NCBI GenBank assembly: GCA_964023205.1
Contig: OZ026835.1
Coordinates: 12,792,414 to 12,856,413, forward strand
Length of the DNA stretch: 64,000 nt
Direction of reading: 5' to 3'
Source: Lutraria lutraria
Lineage: Eukaryota > Mollusca > Bivalvia > Venerida > Mactridae
Shown here one piece after another: positions 23,401 through 38,400 of this stretch (within the stretch, counting starts at the first letter, position 1; each line of letters begins with the position of its first letter). The position numbers and the translations under genes are program-made. Below the pieces are notes generated by a model. The model did no database searches and was not told the DNA's origin. It saw only the letters and a program-made list of their open reading frames with translations.

Positions 23401-26400
23401 CGATTGTAAATAAGAGGAATTTAGTTTGCTGGTTGTATATGTGAAGAATGAAAACATAAATATGTTTGTTCCATTATATAAAATACATTTTGACAGCATA
23501 TGTCTCTTATACCTAATAATAAGTGTATAAACCTATACAGTCAGAATTTGATTTTGTGTCAAGTGCCTGCTATATGAACTTGCCTCGATGTGAAAGGCAA
23601 CTAAGTATATGCGTAAAACAAATACTGGTATACTTTGATTTGACTATACCTTGGTGACGAATGTACTGCCAAACACGGTAGTGTCATACACCCATTTATC
23701 ACACGTGACAGCTTGAGATATCGTGCAGTTTTCAGAAGATTTCACAGTCCTTTACAAAAGAATTGAAATATTATATTATAACAAATATACGAATGTAAGA
23801 TACTAAATACATCACTCTATGTCGATAGGACTGAACTATTGCACTTATATTATAAAGAAATCGAATATTAGCACTTATGAATAAGAAAATACTTCATTTA
23901 GGCATATGTGATCAGACAGCTACAAACAGTGTTATTCGTTAGCTGTACCCGTGGCCTGGTCGCACAGAATGGCCGGGGCTTACAGTGAAGGCAAATCATT
24001 TGACATATTCCGAGATTTGTCACTCATAAAAGTATGTCAAATTCAATTTAGAGTTTTACTAATCTTTGTGCTACTTAAACTGACTCTTGATACCAATAAC
24101 TAGTACTTATCGTTGGCTCTATATGCGGCCATGTCGCACCAATTATAGTTAACTAAGAATAGCGCTTACGTACATAGTTTCATTTCGAGTGCTAATCATA
24201 AATCTATTCTTAATTTTGCGATATTTTGAACCTTATTTTCTTAGTGCTGCTTGGTTTCTTTCAATATTTCAATATAACTACAGTTAACAGAACTGTTTTG
24301 TTCTGTTCTACAGTTAACAAAAACCAGATGAAATCAATCGTCGTTCTAACAAATTCATGAGGTTTATAGTAGACTTTTAATTAATTAAGACTTTTTTTTA
24401 ATGGTGGCCATTTTTTTTCAAGATGGCCGCCATGGTCAAAATCGGCAACCTTAAAAAACTTAAATTTGCTTATAAATTCAAAACGCTTACACTTACAATA
24501 ATCAAACTTCACATGTTGGTTCCTCATGGCAATCTCTATACGCCTAAGCATTTTCAGGTCAGTAGGTCAAAGGTCAAGATCACCAAGAAGGGACATTGTG
24601 TTTAAAATACGTTATGTCCTCATTGAATTTTCCCTTTTTTCTCTTTTTTGTTTAACTTTGTTTTTTTATCACTCTAATATGAATTTAACACCGATGTCTA
24701 AATATCGCAATTGCAGCTGCACATTGCAGTACAGGCTAAACCGAACCGATAGCATTTGCATTTACCTTTGCAACCACATTTGGTCAATTGTCAGCTTTGT
24801 GCAATTGGTGGTTGTTTTAACCATACTGTCTCCCATATATCACATTGCTTCTTCCACCCCAGTCACTAGGGCATTCTAGTTCCATCTGAACAACCAGAGC
24901 CTGACCCAAAATACAACCAGCTTGATATGCGGTACGCTTAATGTGTTCAAGTAAAGCAGCGCGAGTTGGGGGAATGGAATCGTACGATCTTTGTTTTCTA
25001 GCAAATAAGTCGAGCCTTGCATCATCAACACTTACGGTTGAACTAGACCTGCCATACATGTATATTACAAACATTTCTAGAATAGTCTGGTCATTATCAT
25101 CTATATTCACAGGATGTTTACTTAGCGTTGCAACTACTGCATTCACTTCTGGACACACTTCCCATATCTGCCAAGCAGTTTTTTACCCTTTCCTCGAAAA
25201 GCAGAGACAACATCACAACCCGAAAATGAATGGGAAAATGGGAGACCTCTCGATTTTTCTTGACCAACAGAACGGTACATGTCATGTATGGCAAGCCATC
25301 TGAGAGATTTACCTTGCCCAAATTCAACCCAAAGTTTTTCAAGCCCGATATTTTGCAGACTAGGAAAAACATTGTTAGCTATTACAAGTACATCAGTAGC
25401 ATTGGCTTTTATCATGATATTTGTATGACCATTTGCTGCGGCATGTCTAGCATGAACGAATATGCGAATGTCTGCTTCTTCATGATTACATGGCATAAGC
25501 CCCTCAAGACACGTTCACCTCTAGTTACTATAATTGTGTTTGTTGGACACAGTGCAACTATTTTCTCTGCAAGAAAGTGAAAAGTTCTGTCTTATTTATG
25601 TTGTCTCTCATAAAGCTTTGCCAGTTTTGCGGAAGCTTGCCTTTGTTTGTTACCCTCCGTCTGGCTCCGTGACCCCGACTAGATCGTGTCTCTGCCTTCA
25701 AACTATGATCATTGTAAACATCAAATACAATGTCAGTCCGAAGATACTTTGTGTTGTATACTTGTACTTTAGGGATTACTTCTAGTTCTGCATATTCTTC
25801 AAATGTCTTAGCTTGTCTTGGTGGAATAGCATTTACAAGAGCAGCACCATCGACAATAATGGTATTTACATTTGGCTGCGTTTCCGGTAAACTAATTCTT
25901 TCCTCTAATAACGTAGTCAGCAGAGACTTCTGGCAAGAATGGAGTCTACCATTGTCACTTAATGCAGGCGGGAATTACTGATTTTCATGCTGAAAAAAAC
26001 TCTTTTATATCGCATTGTCTATATTGACAGGATATGAAAAGCTTAGAAAACAAAAGGTAGACGTCTTTCAAATTCCTTCGTTTCAAAATTTTAGAGGCTG
26101 GTTCTGCTTGTTGTCGAAATAAGTCTATCTTGTTCTTCCTTATTGGTTCGTAAAATTTTGATTCCATATTGGCATCCAATCCTTTAAGAAATTCATCGAA
26201 CCGAGTTTTGCCGTTCTTGTAGTGTGTTGCGACTAACTCAGCGGCACTTTCATGGGTTATGCTTTTTGTATCAATTGCCAGTAGATCCATAGTCTCTTCA
26301 GTGAATGGGTTTCCCAACTCCTTCATCGTGGCATACAGTCTTTGAACCATGTCCAAAAATATATTTTGGAAAGATTCAGTCTGTTCGTGGTGTTTTACTT

Positions 26401-29400
26401 CTTCAATTGCGTCTTTTGTACCAGGCAATGATTCATACTGGTGTACTAAATGGTTTATTTCAGGACATGCTACCATACATCTCCGCAAGGCTGATGGGTC
26501 CTCGGTAACACCAATAGCACCACCATCACCTTTGATAATAGCATTAGCTTGTTCATGAGCTTGATCAATTGCCAAAGCTGAGAATTCACGTTTAGACTTG
26601 TGCACAACAAATTTGTCAGCATGAAATTCCATGGCAATTTGTGGATGAGATTGTTCTAAAGTAATCATATCTCTGAAATGAACCGGTAGCCAACGTGCAT
26701 ACTTGATATTATTATTTGCAAAGAAATAAGGTATCAATTCATGTAGTGCTTCACGATAAAGGCTGAAGTTTGCCTCCCTAAAAGCTTTTATAAGGGAAAG
26801 GAAGTTTATTTCCATTTTCAACACCAAATCCCAGAACTGGAACTGTGGACTATGGAGCACCAATGTCCAAAGCTCATTTGTTGTTCGTTTGCATTTGTGA
26901 CGTCTCTGAAGTTATCATAAGCTTCTCTGAGTAGCTTGTAAAGACTACAAGCTGTAATATGGTGCATTTGACGGGTCCGTGTTACACTAGAAGCTGATAG
27001 AAATGATTCTGCTGTTCCCGAGGTAGCTACACCAGCTTCAACAAGGCAGCCTGTCCAACCACTGTCTTTAAGTAGACTTCCGAGAGACTTAAGACTTACC
27101 ATCTCAATATGCAATCCTCCAAACATGATAACAAACTTGTCTTCACCATATTGCTCGGGCCAGTGCCACTGAATCTGCATTGCTATTGCATAAATTGGCT
27201 GATCGGCAGCAATAACAGGAACTTGGCCAGGGTTTTCTTTTACCCTATCCATAACATGGCGTATGGTAGCAACATAATGTGCTTGGTCACGAAGTAGGGG
27301 TAACAAGGAGGATATGCTCATCTCAAATGCCTGACTTCTCTTCATACTAGCATGATGGGCAGACCAAGAGATGTTCACATTGTTATCAATAGTTTCCGTA
27401 ATATGTATCTCCTCTAGCCACTGAAATTCTTGTGTTAATGGCATTATTTTGTAATTCTAAAGGAACATCACTTTTGGAAGGACACGGTTTTTTGTCTGAA
27501 ATAAGCGGGAGGGATATTTATATACGAGTATGGAAGTTCAGGAATCATTTTAGCTTTTTGTCTATGGTATTCGAACCTCGAATTTCGCCCTTAAAGGGGC
27601 ATGCCCTGGAACTGAAGCGTCTCAAAAAGCAATCAAATTGGTATCATTTTAATGCCTAAATCAATTAATGAAAGCCCTGTAAAATATTTACAAAACATCC
27701 CGCTAGTTTACTCAAAATACACATTTCAAGATTTACCAAACCTGCCGATTTCGGCCTCAGAAATTATTCGTCATTTTCACAACTCGACCCTTTCGGTATG
27801 TGTCAAAACCGAAAATATCGCGGAAAAAATGTCAACAAACTAAAATTGTAAGTATTTCTCATGTTATAAGTTCACTTGAAAGGCAGCGCACATGCTCAGT
27901 TAAACTCTCAGACGTATCGGAAATATCGTTGTCAATAAAAGGCTGTAAGCCTTTTATTCAAACGACATACAAATACCGACGCGCGCGTTATAGGGTCAGT
28001 TTTGAGCGGACATTCTTCTTTGACTTTTAGGTAATAATTGACAATAAGTGACAAACGCATATTTGGTGTACGAAAAAAAGGACACAGCAGTTCCTGGGCA
28101 TGCCCCTTTAAGTCGGGCGTTGGGTGCTGAAAAATTGAAATACTAGTTCCATGAAATGAAGTAGTAGCTGAAGTTGAGGTAGGATTGTGGTCTATGTTGT
28201 CCATAGCTGCTGTTGTGAACAAACCTTTTTCGAAGTATTGAACGACAAACAACACCATCTTCCTTATACCTGCTTACAACCGCATCTCCTAATTGTGAAG
28301 ATAACTCAAGAACTCATATGAAATACTGAGGCCATGTTCATGGAACATTTCAACTAAAAGTTTCTTTCTAGTTTATGCATAAGTACACATACCAAGAAAG
28401 ATTGGGAAAGGAGTTTCACGGTCTTGAATGTCGGAATGTAGTGGTACCTTCTTTGTATTTAGAAAAAACAGTTATAATGCAGTAACTGAGCGATTGCAAG
28501 ATCTGTTTTTGACGCTCCAAATTTTAACTGAGATTTGATATCAGCACAGCTCTGAAAATACAAGTGGATAAATTTCTTTTTCTCTAAGTGTTTGACCCTC
28601 TTAGACTTTCAATGAATGATAAGTGCACCCTCTCGCGATTATAAAGAGCTGTCAAACAAGAGCAATGGTATTTCAACTCTTGTGCTATATGATCACGCCC
28701 ACTAAGCCTGGCTAACAATTTTCCATCATTTTAGATTCTGGCACATTCATTTAGCCTTTTGTCTAGTTGTATTGTCGTGGCCCGTCTGAGTTCAGATTTC
28801 GAAGACTCAGTTTCAAAAAGAAAGCACACTTCATTTTCAAGACTTGTTCTTCTGACCTTGTTGGATGTTTCACCATCAGCTTTTCCTGTGCTGACATACC
28901 TTTTTCTAGCTCTCTCAAGCTTTGTATTGTTAAATAATAGCCTACATGTCTGATGGTACTTTGCCTTATTTTCTACTCAATGTTGGTTCTAAACCATCGC
29001 CTTGGTCTAATCTAGAGAGATCAAAAATCATGGGCATCTGATTAAGTGTTTTAAATATGGGAATATTTCTAGCTATCATAGCGTACCCATCATGTTCTTT
29101 ATAGCTCTCATAACGTGTCGATGGTGATTTGAGATCATCTGCAGTGTCCAGGAAAAATTTTGACCAGTCTGTCTGAGAGGAAAATGTTGTCAGAGACTTA
29201 TCGCTTGACATTTTCGTCCTTAGGTAAAGTTCGTATACATGTATAGATTAGCTAAATATAAGGCCAACGATTTACCTTTCATTTACTAAGATAAGGATGG
29301 TAAATAGCATGAATTAAGCGAATTCGTGTATGAGATATACAACTACAGTAAAACCTCGATTATCCGAACACCTGATCTCATCCGAAATGAAATTTCGGTC

Positions 29401-32400
29401 CCGAATTTCCCTCTATATAATTCAATATAAATAAACCTCGATTATCCGAATCGTCTAATCCGAATACCATGGCTTATCCGAAGTGATCAACAAGTCCCCA
29501 CAATCATCCGAACGCGTATTTTTACACCTATTATCCGAAGTCGACAATTAACTGATCGATCAGACAAGTTCATTGTAGGATTTCTTTAACGTGTCAAATG
29601 GTGCGAACAACAAATTTCAAACCACTGTGAACAAAGGAGTGTTGGTTTGTAGTTAGATCAGTATAAACGACTCTACACTTGGTGCAATCGTTTATCCAAA
29701 TGCCACGGAATTCCCAATTACGATCTGTCCCGATTGCATTATATTACATCAGAACTTAGTACATGACATCACTAATTCCGCTTCGAAATATGCATAATAT
29801 TGGTTTTGTTAGAGGAAACTAGAAAAATCAAAGTATCACATATGGTTATTGTTGTTTGTGTTGTCTGTCATATTCATTTAGTTTATGTTTATTTTGTTTC
29901 CATGCTTATGTATGAGATTGGGTCTGTCAATACTGTTCTGAGGTCACTGTTACCAGACGTTACCCGTCGATACTGTGATTCTAACATTGTTTTATGCTCT
30001 CATATAGCAATTTGTCACTTCAATAGAAAACGCAATTGCTTTAAACTTATAATAGATACAATGCACATATTCATTGTAAATGCAATAAATAGAAGGAAAT
30101 TTCCACTTGAAATGGCCGCCATTTTGAAAAATCAAAATGGCTAACGTGCTTTTTGGAAGAATGACCCATCGATCTACATCTGTGTCGATTTTGGTGCTTG
30201 TATCACCAACAGAAAGATTTCCGAGATATGCTCACTTAAACTGCCCAGCTAACCAGACAGACATACACACAGATATTTTATTTAAGACGTATACATAGTC
30301 TAAACACATGAAGAATATATGAAATTGTCGCGTCGTTTTTCATAATAAACAACTCTATGTACAACATGTGTAAATCATTACAATACATGGCATAGATGTA
30401 TGATATAAACATACATTTTGTACAACAGACAAGAGAGGATGAGCTTTTCATTCTAAATCATTCTTGCCGTATATGGACGCTAGTGTTTTCATTATTTAAT
30501 TGAATGACACAATTTACTAGGTTTCACTTCCACTCGTTTGAACACCAGTGAAAATCATAAAAAGTTGATTTACGTGTGATGTATTTTGGAAGTACGGTGG
30601 GTCCTGGAATTAGGACCGCTAGAGTTACTGTGTCTCAGTTTCAACCAGTTCATATGATAAAACATATGATATTTATAATGGTTTAATTTGATTGCATTAT
30701 TGACTGTAATTAATTAACATAATTAAGGTAACGGGCTTGTATGTCAGGCCTAATCAAGTTTCACCAATTTATAGATTTAAAAACAATAATTATATACTAA
30801 AATAAACCCACTGTATAAAGTGCATTGCAAGTGATTTGAAACAAATATAGGAAAATTTGAAAATTCTTCTTCTCCGAAACCACAAGGCCTAGAGCTTAGA
30901 TATTTTGTGTGTAGCATTGTCTTGTAGACTTCTGCCAATTTCAACAACTACTTGATAGTTGAGGTAGATAACTTTTTACCATGACAAATAACTTCCCTTG
31001 ATTAAATTATCCCTTAGTGTTACGATACTCAGGTGAGCGATACAGGGCCATCATGGCCCTCTTGTTCAATGATGATAATTAAGTTATCATCGAGAAACCA
31101 AATTTCAGTGACCTAGATATTTGATATATATACCCAAATGTAATCCTACTCTAAGTTATCCCCTAAGCTATCCATACACCAAATTTTCATTGAAATTCAT
31201 CACCCCTAACTGAAGTTATCATCCGGAAACCAAATTTCTATTTTTAGTAACCGTAACCTAGATGTTTGACCTATTGACCTCAAATGCAATCCAACTCCAG
31301 GTTATCCCCTAAGCTATGCATACATCAAATTTCATCGAAATCCGTCATCCCTAACTGAAGTTATCATCCGGAAACCAAATTTCTATTTTTAGTAACCGTA
31401 ACCTAGATGTTCGACCTATTGACCTCAAATGCAATCCAACTCAAGCTATGCATACATCAAATTTCATCGAAATCCGTCATCCCTAACTGAAGTTATCATC
31501 CGGAAACCAAATTTCTATTTTTAGTAACAGTGACCTAGATGTTTGACCTATTGACCCCAAATGCAATCCCACCCTAGGTCATCCCTTCAGCTATCCATAC
31601 ATCAACTTTCATTGAAATCTTTCACCCCTAACTGAATTTATAATCCGGAAACCAATTTTGTATTTTTAGTAACAATGAACTAGATATTTGACCTATTGAC
31701 CCCAAATGCAATCCTACTCTAGGTTATCCCCTAAGCTATCCATACACCAACTGTCATTGAAATCCATCACCCCTTACTGAATTTATCATCCGGAAACCAA
31801 TTTTCTATTTTTAGTAACAGTGACCTAGATATTTGATATATTGACCCTAAATGCAATCCCACTCTAGGTAATGCTCTAAGCTATTCATATACCAACTTTC
31901 ATTGAAATCCGTCAATTCTAACTGAAGATATCATCCGGAAACCACTTCGCACAGACAGACTGACGGACGGAGTGACGACGACAAACACTATAGTGCCCTC
32001 CGGTACGACAGGGGACTAATAACTTTCCATTTCATGAAGGAAAACGTTCAATTTCAGATAGTTAGAACCCCGGAAAATTGTAGCTGATTTTGTCAGTCCC
32101 GGCCAGTTCGAGCCAATGAGAGACGATTGTATGTGGAAATCTTAAATACATTGGTTCTGTTCTTCACTGTTGGCATTTATGGTATACATAAACAAACAAC
32201 CTCTGATACTGCAACTCAATAGTATTTTTTTTTTTTTTTTTTTTGAATCTTAAAGAAAATATAAGAGGCATGGTTGAAGCTGACACGCGTGTTTATCTAT
32301 ATAATTATATATACGTACCATTCATTATTTGATACATTAGTTTGACAAACATGACATCTATCATATATAAATTCATCAGATGCTGGTATATACCGGTCAA

Positions 32401-35400
32401 CCATCGCTTGATGTTCCTCATTCTGTACTTCGAACGTGTCATTATCATAACCAGGTAAAGAACATCTGTAAGTTAATAATTGTTGCAAAACATCACCGAG
32501 TCCAATCGTTCAGTGCGAGTAGAAGGTGCCAAAACGCATGAGTAGTACGCTTTTTAAGGTGCAAAACCAACACAAAGGTAAGAAAATCGTTTACCATTTT
32601 TTAAACATTACCCTTAGCAGGTGAATATATGGCCGATGTTGGTCTACGAACATTAGTTTTTCACATGTTCATCTCATTTTTTATGAATTCTTCGTAGATT
32701 TTTAGATCATCATCGACAACCGGCGTGCTGGAAATAGCGAAATTTATGTGAGATCGGTATTTAAATGTCAATGATAAGTAAACAAAGGACGGATAATAAA
32801 TTCATATTTTTGAGATCCCTTTATATGGTTGCTAACTTTACCTGATTATTGATTTTTATACGCATCTCACATTATTTACAAAAAAATGGGCACGTCGAGT
32901 TATATTTGTTGGATATCATTTCAATTAAGACGGATGGAAATTGCCATAAAATTGCAGAAATTGATTGTACTGTTTATACAGGGCCCGTATTCACAAACTA
33001 ACTAAGATGAAAACTTATCTAAGAATGTCTAAATTATCTTAGTTTTCGCCAAGTTTTGCTATCTTTGCAAGATTTTTCTTAACTTTCGTCTTAGAGTGAA
33101 AAAAATCTTAGAAAAATTCTTAGATCGACGATTTTTTATCTTAAAAGTTAAGTCAAGGTACGAGGTGTCTTAACTTTAAGAAATTTACTTAGATAAAAAC
33201 AAAACGAATATGGATGCTACGTCGAACTCATTATTTTTCTATATCTATGAAAAATACGGATACTTATTGGCTAATTTCATGGACTGTGAGCTTTTAAACA
33301 CCGTAGTTTTCTGTTGTTAAAATGCGTAACTCTTGGTATACCAGAGAGTATTTGTGGGTTGGGCTATGTAAACAGGTTCCAACATGACTTACAGAAAAAT
33401 GCAGTATCAATACATTTGTTGTTGACATCAAACATGATATTGCTGATCGACTCAACATGCAGCAATTTATAAGATATAATCATTTTTATTCATTGTTTTA
33501 ATCTAACAATTTGTTTAAAAATAAAAAAAAATGCTTAAACTCATTATTTTATTACAATTCATTGAAAGTATGTTTTACCATTGCTTATTAATCATTAATC
33601 TTTACAAAATTACAGTTACCTAATATTACATCATTTAAGATATTTCACTTGTATTTGTACATGTATAAAATATGAAGACATTATATGAATTGAAATGATG
33701 TACTTTGTATTCACAGATTCTTTTGAAGACTTCGTGTACCATTTATGATGACATTAATTAATTAAGACATAGACAGTTCATGATATGGATTCAACTACTG
33801 TTTTGCAGTATCAATTTTTATATGAACAAGAAATTAAGAGACAACTGTTAATCTTAAATCTTTATTACCTTGTATACATTTTGTTCTGAATGCACACATT
33901 GTGATAAAGTTTGTACCAGCTGTCCTGCAAGTACTACATTGTGACTTTTAGTATGTCATGAATTAAAACTTATGTATTCTTGTGTGTAGATTGTTGAATA
34001 GAAAATAATGCAGGTATAAGCTATGTTGAAACTACTAGTAAACATGCAATTGTATCCTTGACAATATGAATTCAATGGGGTAAATGATATCAGTAATGTT
34101 TATAATCTGCTTTTGTATGAACTTATATAAATATTGCACAACTGAAACGGATGTTTTTTGTTATAATCATTAATGTTCAGTTTTAGATGACCTGAGCCTC
34201 TGTTGTTGTAAGTAATCACACGCTGTCAAAATTCCCATGTGAGTAATGCTATGATAAGCAGAAATGTACCACCAGACAGACAGTAAATAAAATATATACA
34301 TGTATACATAGTTCATAATAAGAGTCAATCGAAAACATGAGAGATCAATGCTACTTGAATTGCATTTGAATGTATTATCATCTTAATTTAACACCTCAGA
34401 ATAGAAATTAAATAGGCAGTTGTTAAAATGGAAGATATGTGCAGATTTGAAACACTATTACTGGTAAATTGTGATTGGAAATATTGTTTTAAGCAATATA
34501 TTGCAAATCTGAGTGGTACTGATATAATTATGAAGGTTGTGACTCATTAAAAAATCAAATGATCACCTAAAAATAGAATTCTTTGATGAAATTGATGGTA
34601 ATCATAGCTGTAATAGTGTAACTGACTTACTGCTTGAATGTAACATTATCAGTAGTCACAAAAACATTTCTGATGGTTTAGAACCACAGCAAACTTTCTA
34701 TTCTGACGATTTTGAAGATAGGCACAAGTCAAGTTAGATAATTAGTATGTGTCCCCTCGTACATATTGAATACACAACTATAAGAACTTAATGTGTACAA
34801 TATTGAAATTGAATTTGGAGTCATCGTAAAACCGTATTCTTGCTGTACAACATAAAGACTTGTAACTTAAATTTACACAATTTGCGTTTGCAACGTATAC
34901 ATATACCATATAACAAAATTCGTTTTTCTTTTACGATTTGTTGCCTCAGTTCTGACGCCTATTGTTGCGTATTTGTATTTTTGATACTTCTGTTGCTTAA
35001 ACTTAACCGAATTACTGCATACTTCATAAAATGTCAAAAACATTAATTTGACTGTTCACAATACCGCCAACGGATTTTTAATTGATATATCAGTGACCCT
35101 GTTTATAAGGAACCTGTTTGTATTCTGCAAATATGACTAACACTTATATTTGTGTCATCCGTGCAATTTTGTGGCTGAAAAAGTACCAAACGTATCCGTA
35201 AAATTACAGACAGTGTATGATAGGTTTAACTCATCGCCAATTTAAACGCAGGCGTAAATTATGACGTATGGGAATTCCATGGAAACCCCCCTGACAACGG
35301 TAAATTTTCAAAACTAAGATTTTTTCAAACTAAGAATAATTTCGTCTTAGTTTACGCTTAGAATAAATCTAAGATGAAAACTAATAAATTTCTTATGTCT

Positions 35401-38400
35401 TAGTCTAAATCTTAGACAAAGGAAATTCTTAACTCGGATAACTAAGAACGTTTGTGAATACGGGCCCAGATCTATAATTCAATCGTATTTTTTTCTATTT
35501 TGTGATGGAAATAGATATCTGCAACAGTTATTGAAGGATGTAATGGATTTGGAAGTAATTTCATTTATAATCATTGACCTACAAGACGTGTGACATAAGT
35601 GCAAAATTTCTGGTTACTCGATCGACCCTAATTAATTTTATCCCGCGACCCTAGACATTTTCATGATTTTATCCGTTGAATGGAAAATCCTCTTTCTCCT
35701 GTTTACTTTCCCATATGCTTCCAAATAGGCTAAAAGCCAAATAAAGTCCATACCTACTAACCGACTTTTAATAAGAAAAGAAAAAAACATTTTTTCACGC
35801 CTAAGTGTAATCATGGTGCTTTAATGTTAAATGTTTCAGTAGTGAAAATAAATGTATTGTAAGCTAATGTGTTAAGTTTATATGCAGAATAGAATCAAAT
35901 TACTATTTGACTGTGCAAACAATAAAATAATTATTACTAGGATTCTTGAATTTTGTCTTTTCATGATATTCGCATTTGCAAAATTGATTTTACTGGTGAA
36001 GCAAATTTAATTAATGTCAATATCATACGTTTCTGTCCATTTTAACGACGTACATATCAGAGATCCAAAAGTAATGTATACAGTGAAATATCGATTTTTG
36101 GATCAATTAAGATAACAGATTTTATCAGTTACGCGTGACTGACTTTATTACTTTATGACCCCTAATAAAGTCAGCATAACGCAAGCAAGGAGGGTAACAA
36201 TATAGGGTAGACTGTATATAAACCCCTGAATTGTAGTTGTTTCCCTTGAAAATTGATCAGATACTCGATAAGGCCATGTCCGCCAAAGTTGGACATGGTT
36301 GTCGATAATGATCTAAGAAACTACGAAGAATTCATAAAAAATGTGATGTACAAGTGAAAAACTAATGTCCGTAGACTAGCATCGGCCATATATTCACCTG
36401 CTAAGGGTAATGTTTAAAAAATGGTAAACGATTTTCTTACCTTTGTATTGGTTTTGCACCTTAAAAAGCGTACTACTCATGCGTTTTGGCACCTTCTACT
36501 CGCACTGAACGATTGGATTCGATGAATATACTACATGTGTTTAAGAAATGAAGACCGTGCTTGACAGTGTTCAAACCTACGAATGCACATGAATTAATGA
36601 ACAGATCATTAGGCCATCGAGTTTGGAGACAGTCACAATGTCCGGTTCTCCCAAATAGATCTAACCATCGTCCACCGACAAAGACTAATAATTGAATATT
36701 AATTATTACTTTGCAATGCAAGTCCGACGTTTGAACCATGTACATTATATTAACTTCAGTGTTCTTGAGAGTCGTTTCACACTTCGATTTTAAGGGCATG
36801 AATCAAAATAATGAAGGCAAAGCGAGACATGGGGGGTCAAATTTAGAATGATACTTTTGTTCATAATATTGCTAAAAGTAGTTTGGAAATATATTATATT
36901 GTGAAAAATTGACAATGGCTAAAGTATAGGATTAAAGTCTTCTTCAAATTTACAACATTTTAATCAAATAAATATTATATTTTCAATAGCAAGCCTTAAA
37001 ATTCAAACAATCTTATGGATTAAACTAATATAAATAATAACACCTTTTTGTGATTTTTCAGCAAACTTTCATGAAAACAGCTTTTTAATACAAAAGAAAT
37101 GTACATACAACCATAAATTTCCAAAAAATATATATTTATGGCGTTTTGAACTTTATTTCTTTTAAATACGCTTCAAAAAGTTTTTATGCAACATTTACTG
37201 CTGCAGATACAAATTAGCTGATTCAATTTTATCAATTTTCAGGTATATTCAAAGATATATGTGAATTTTCACTTAAATGGTACTATTCGTGGGTAACCGT
37301 GCTAAACAATGCCCCCACAACTAGTATATATCTTCTGTTACCGTTACACTCGGGACAGATATTCTTTGTGTATGGTCTTATGATAATGACAGTATTGTTA
37401 ATCTATTGTTGTACAATTTGTTTCATTGTAATACAATTTGTTCCATTATTTTATTATAAAATACAAACAGATAATCTATTTGATAATGTTTTAGTTTTAA
37501 TGGTGAAAACACCAACACCAGGGGACGTTCTAAAACTGTAAATTAATGTAAATATACGAAACTGTTATGATAAGGAGTATCATACAATGTATTTATTAGA
37601 ACATTTGTCAAATGTATTTTGCAATTCATTAAATAAGAAAAAAAATCAAATTGAACAAATTTATATATATATATAGACTAAGTAAAGGTTACACTCCGTA
37701 CAAATTTGTTTAGTCTTTTAGCATACAAATATGAAAGTGCTATGATCATTGTGTTGCAATTCATTCTATGTTTTTTAAGATAATAAAAAGATACACAAAC
37801 ATCTGTACTGTTTGATATGTTGTTGGTTGAAAATGTTGTTGGAGGGAGGGGAGGAATTAGAAAACATTGAAAACTGTAGATTTGTCAACTTGTAACAATT
37901 AATATTGCATTATCATATATTTACTAGTTTTGCCACTTATTAAATTAAAGAAATGATTTCTCAACACATTCAAACTATTTCAAACTATGTTGAACAAATA
38001 TTTTAAACATGAATTAAGTCATATAAACAGACATATAGAAAATACACTCGGGACTCACAAATTCTTTTTTGTCTATTTTAAGTAAAACACTCGGGACTCA
38101 CAATTTCTTCTTTGTTTATTTTAAGTAAAACAATACTTTGAAATGTTTTGATTATGAACTATATATTTGCAACACAACTCATGGAAGATTTCAATTATGC
38201 GTCACTGAAATTAGATTTCAAAATTTTGAAAAATTACCGAGTTATGAGAAAAGTCTACATACTTAAAGAACAACCCTCGTATATCCTAGAAAATGTTTAA
38301 TAAAAAAATCTCAATTTCAAGTCCTTCTACTCGGAGTGTGCTTCTTCTAAGTCCTCTAAAAATGGGAGTTTTACCACTTATTTAGGCATTTTGTAACTTC

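Noticed and set aside
24941..25580. Plus-strand ORFs at 24941-25580
   Set aside because: Opposite strand of the XPG-like ORF remnant.
29800..30144. 114-codon ORF as a gene
   Set aside because: Hydrophobic, Val/Ile-rich frame in AT-rich intron sequence; no family resemblance and absent from the paralogous intron.
34840..35046. 68-codon ORF in the nested element as transposase
   Set aside because: No catalytic motif, and its length and composition fit chance.
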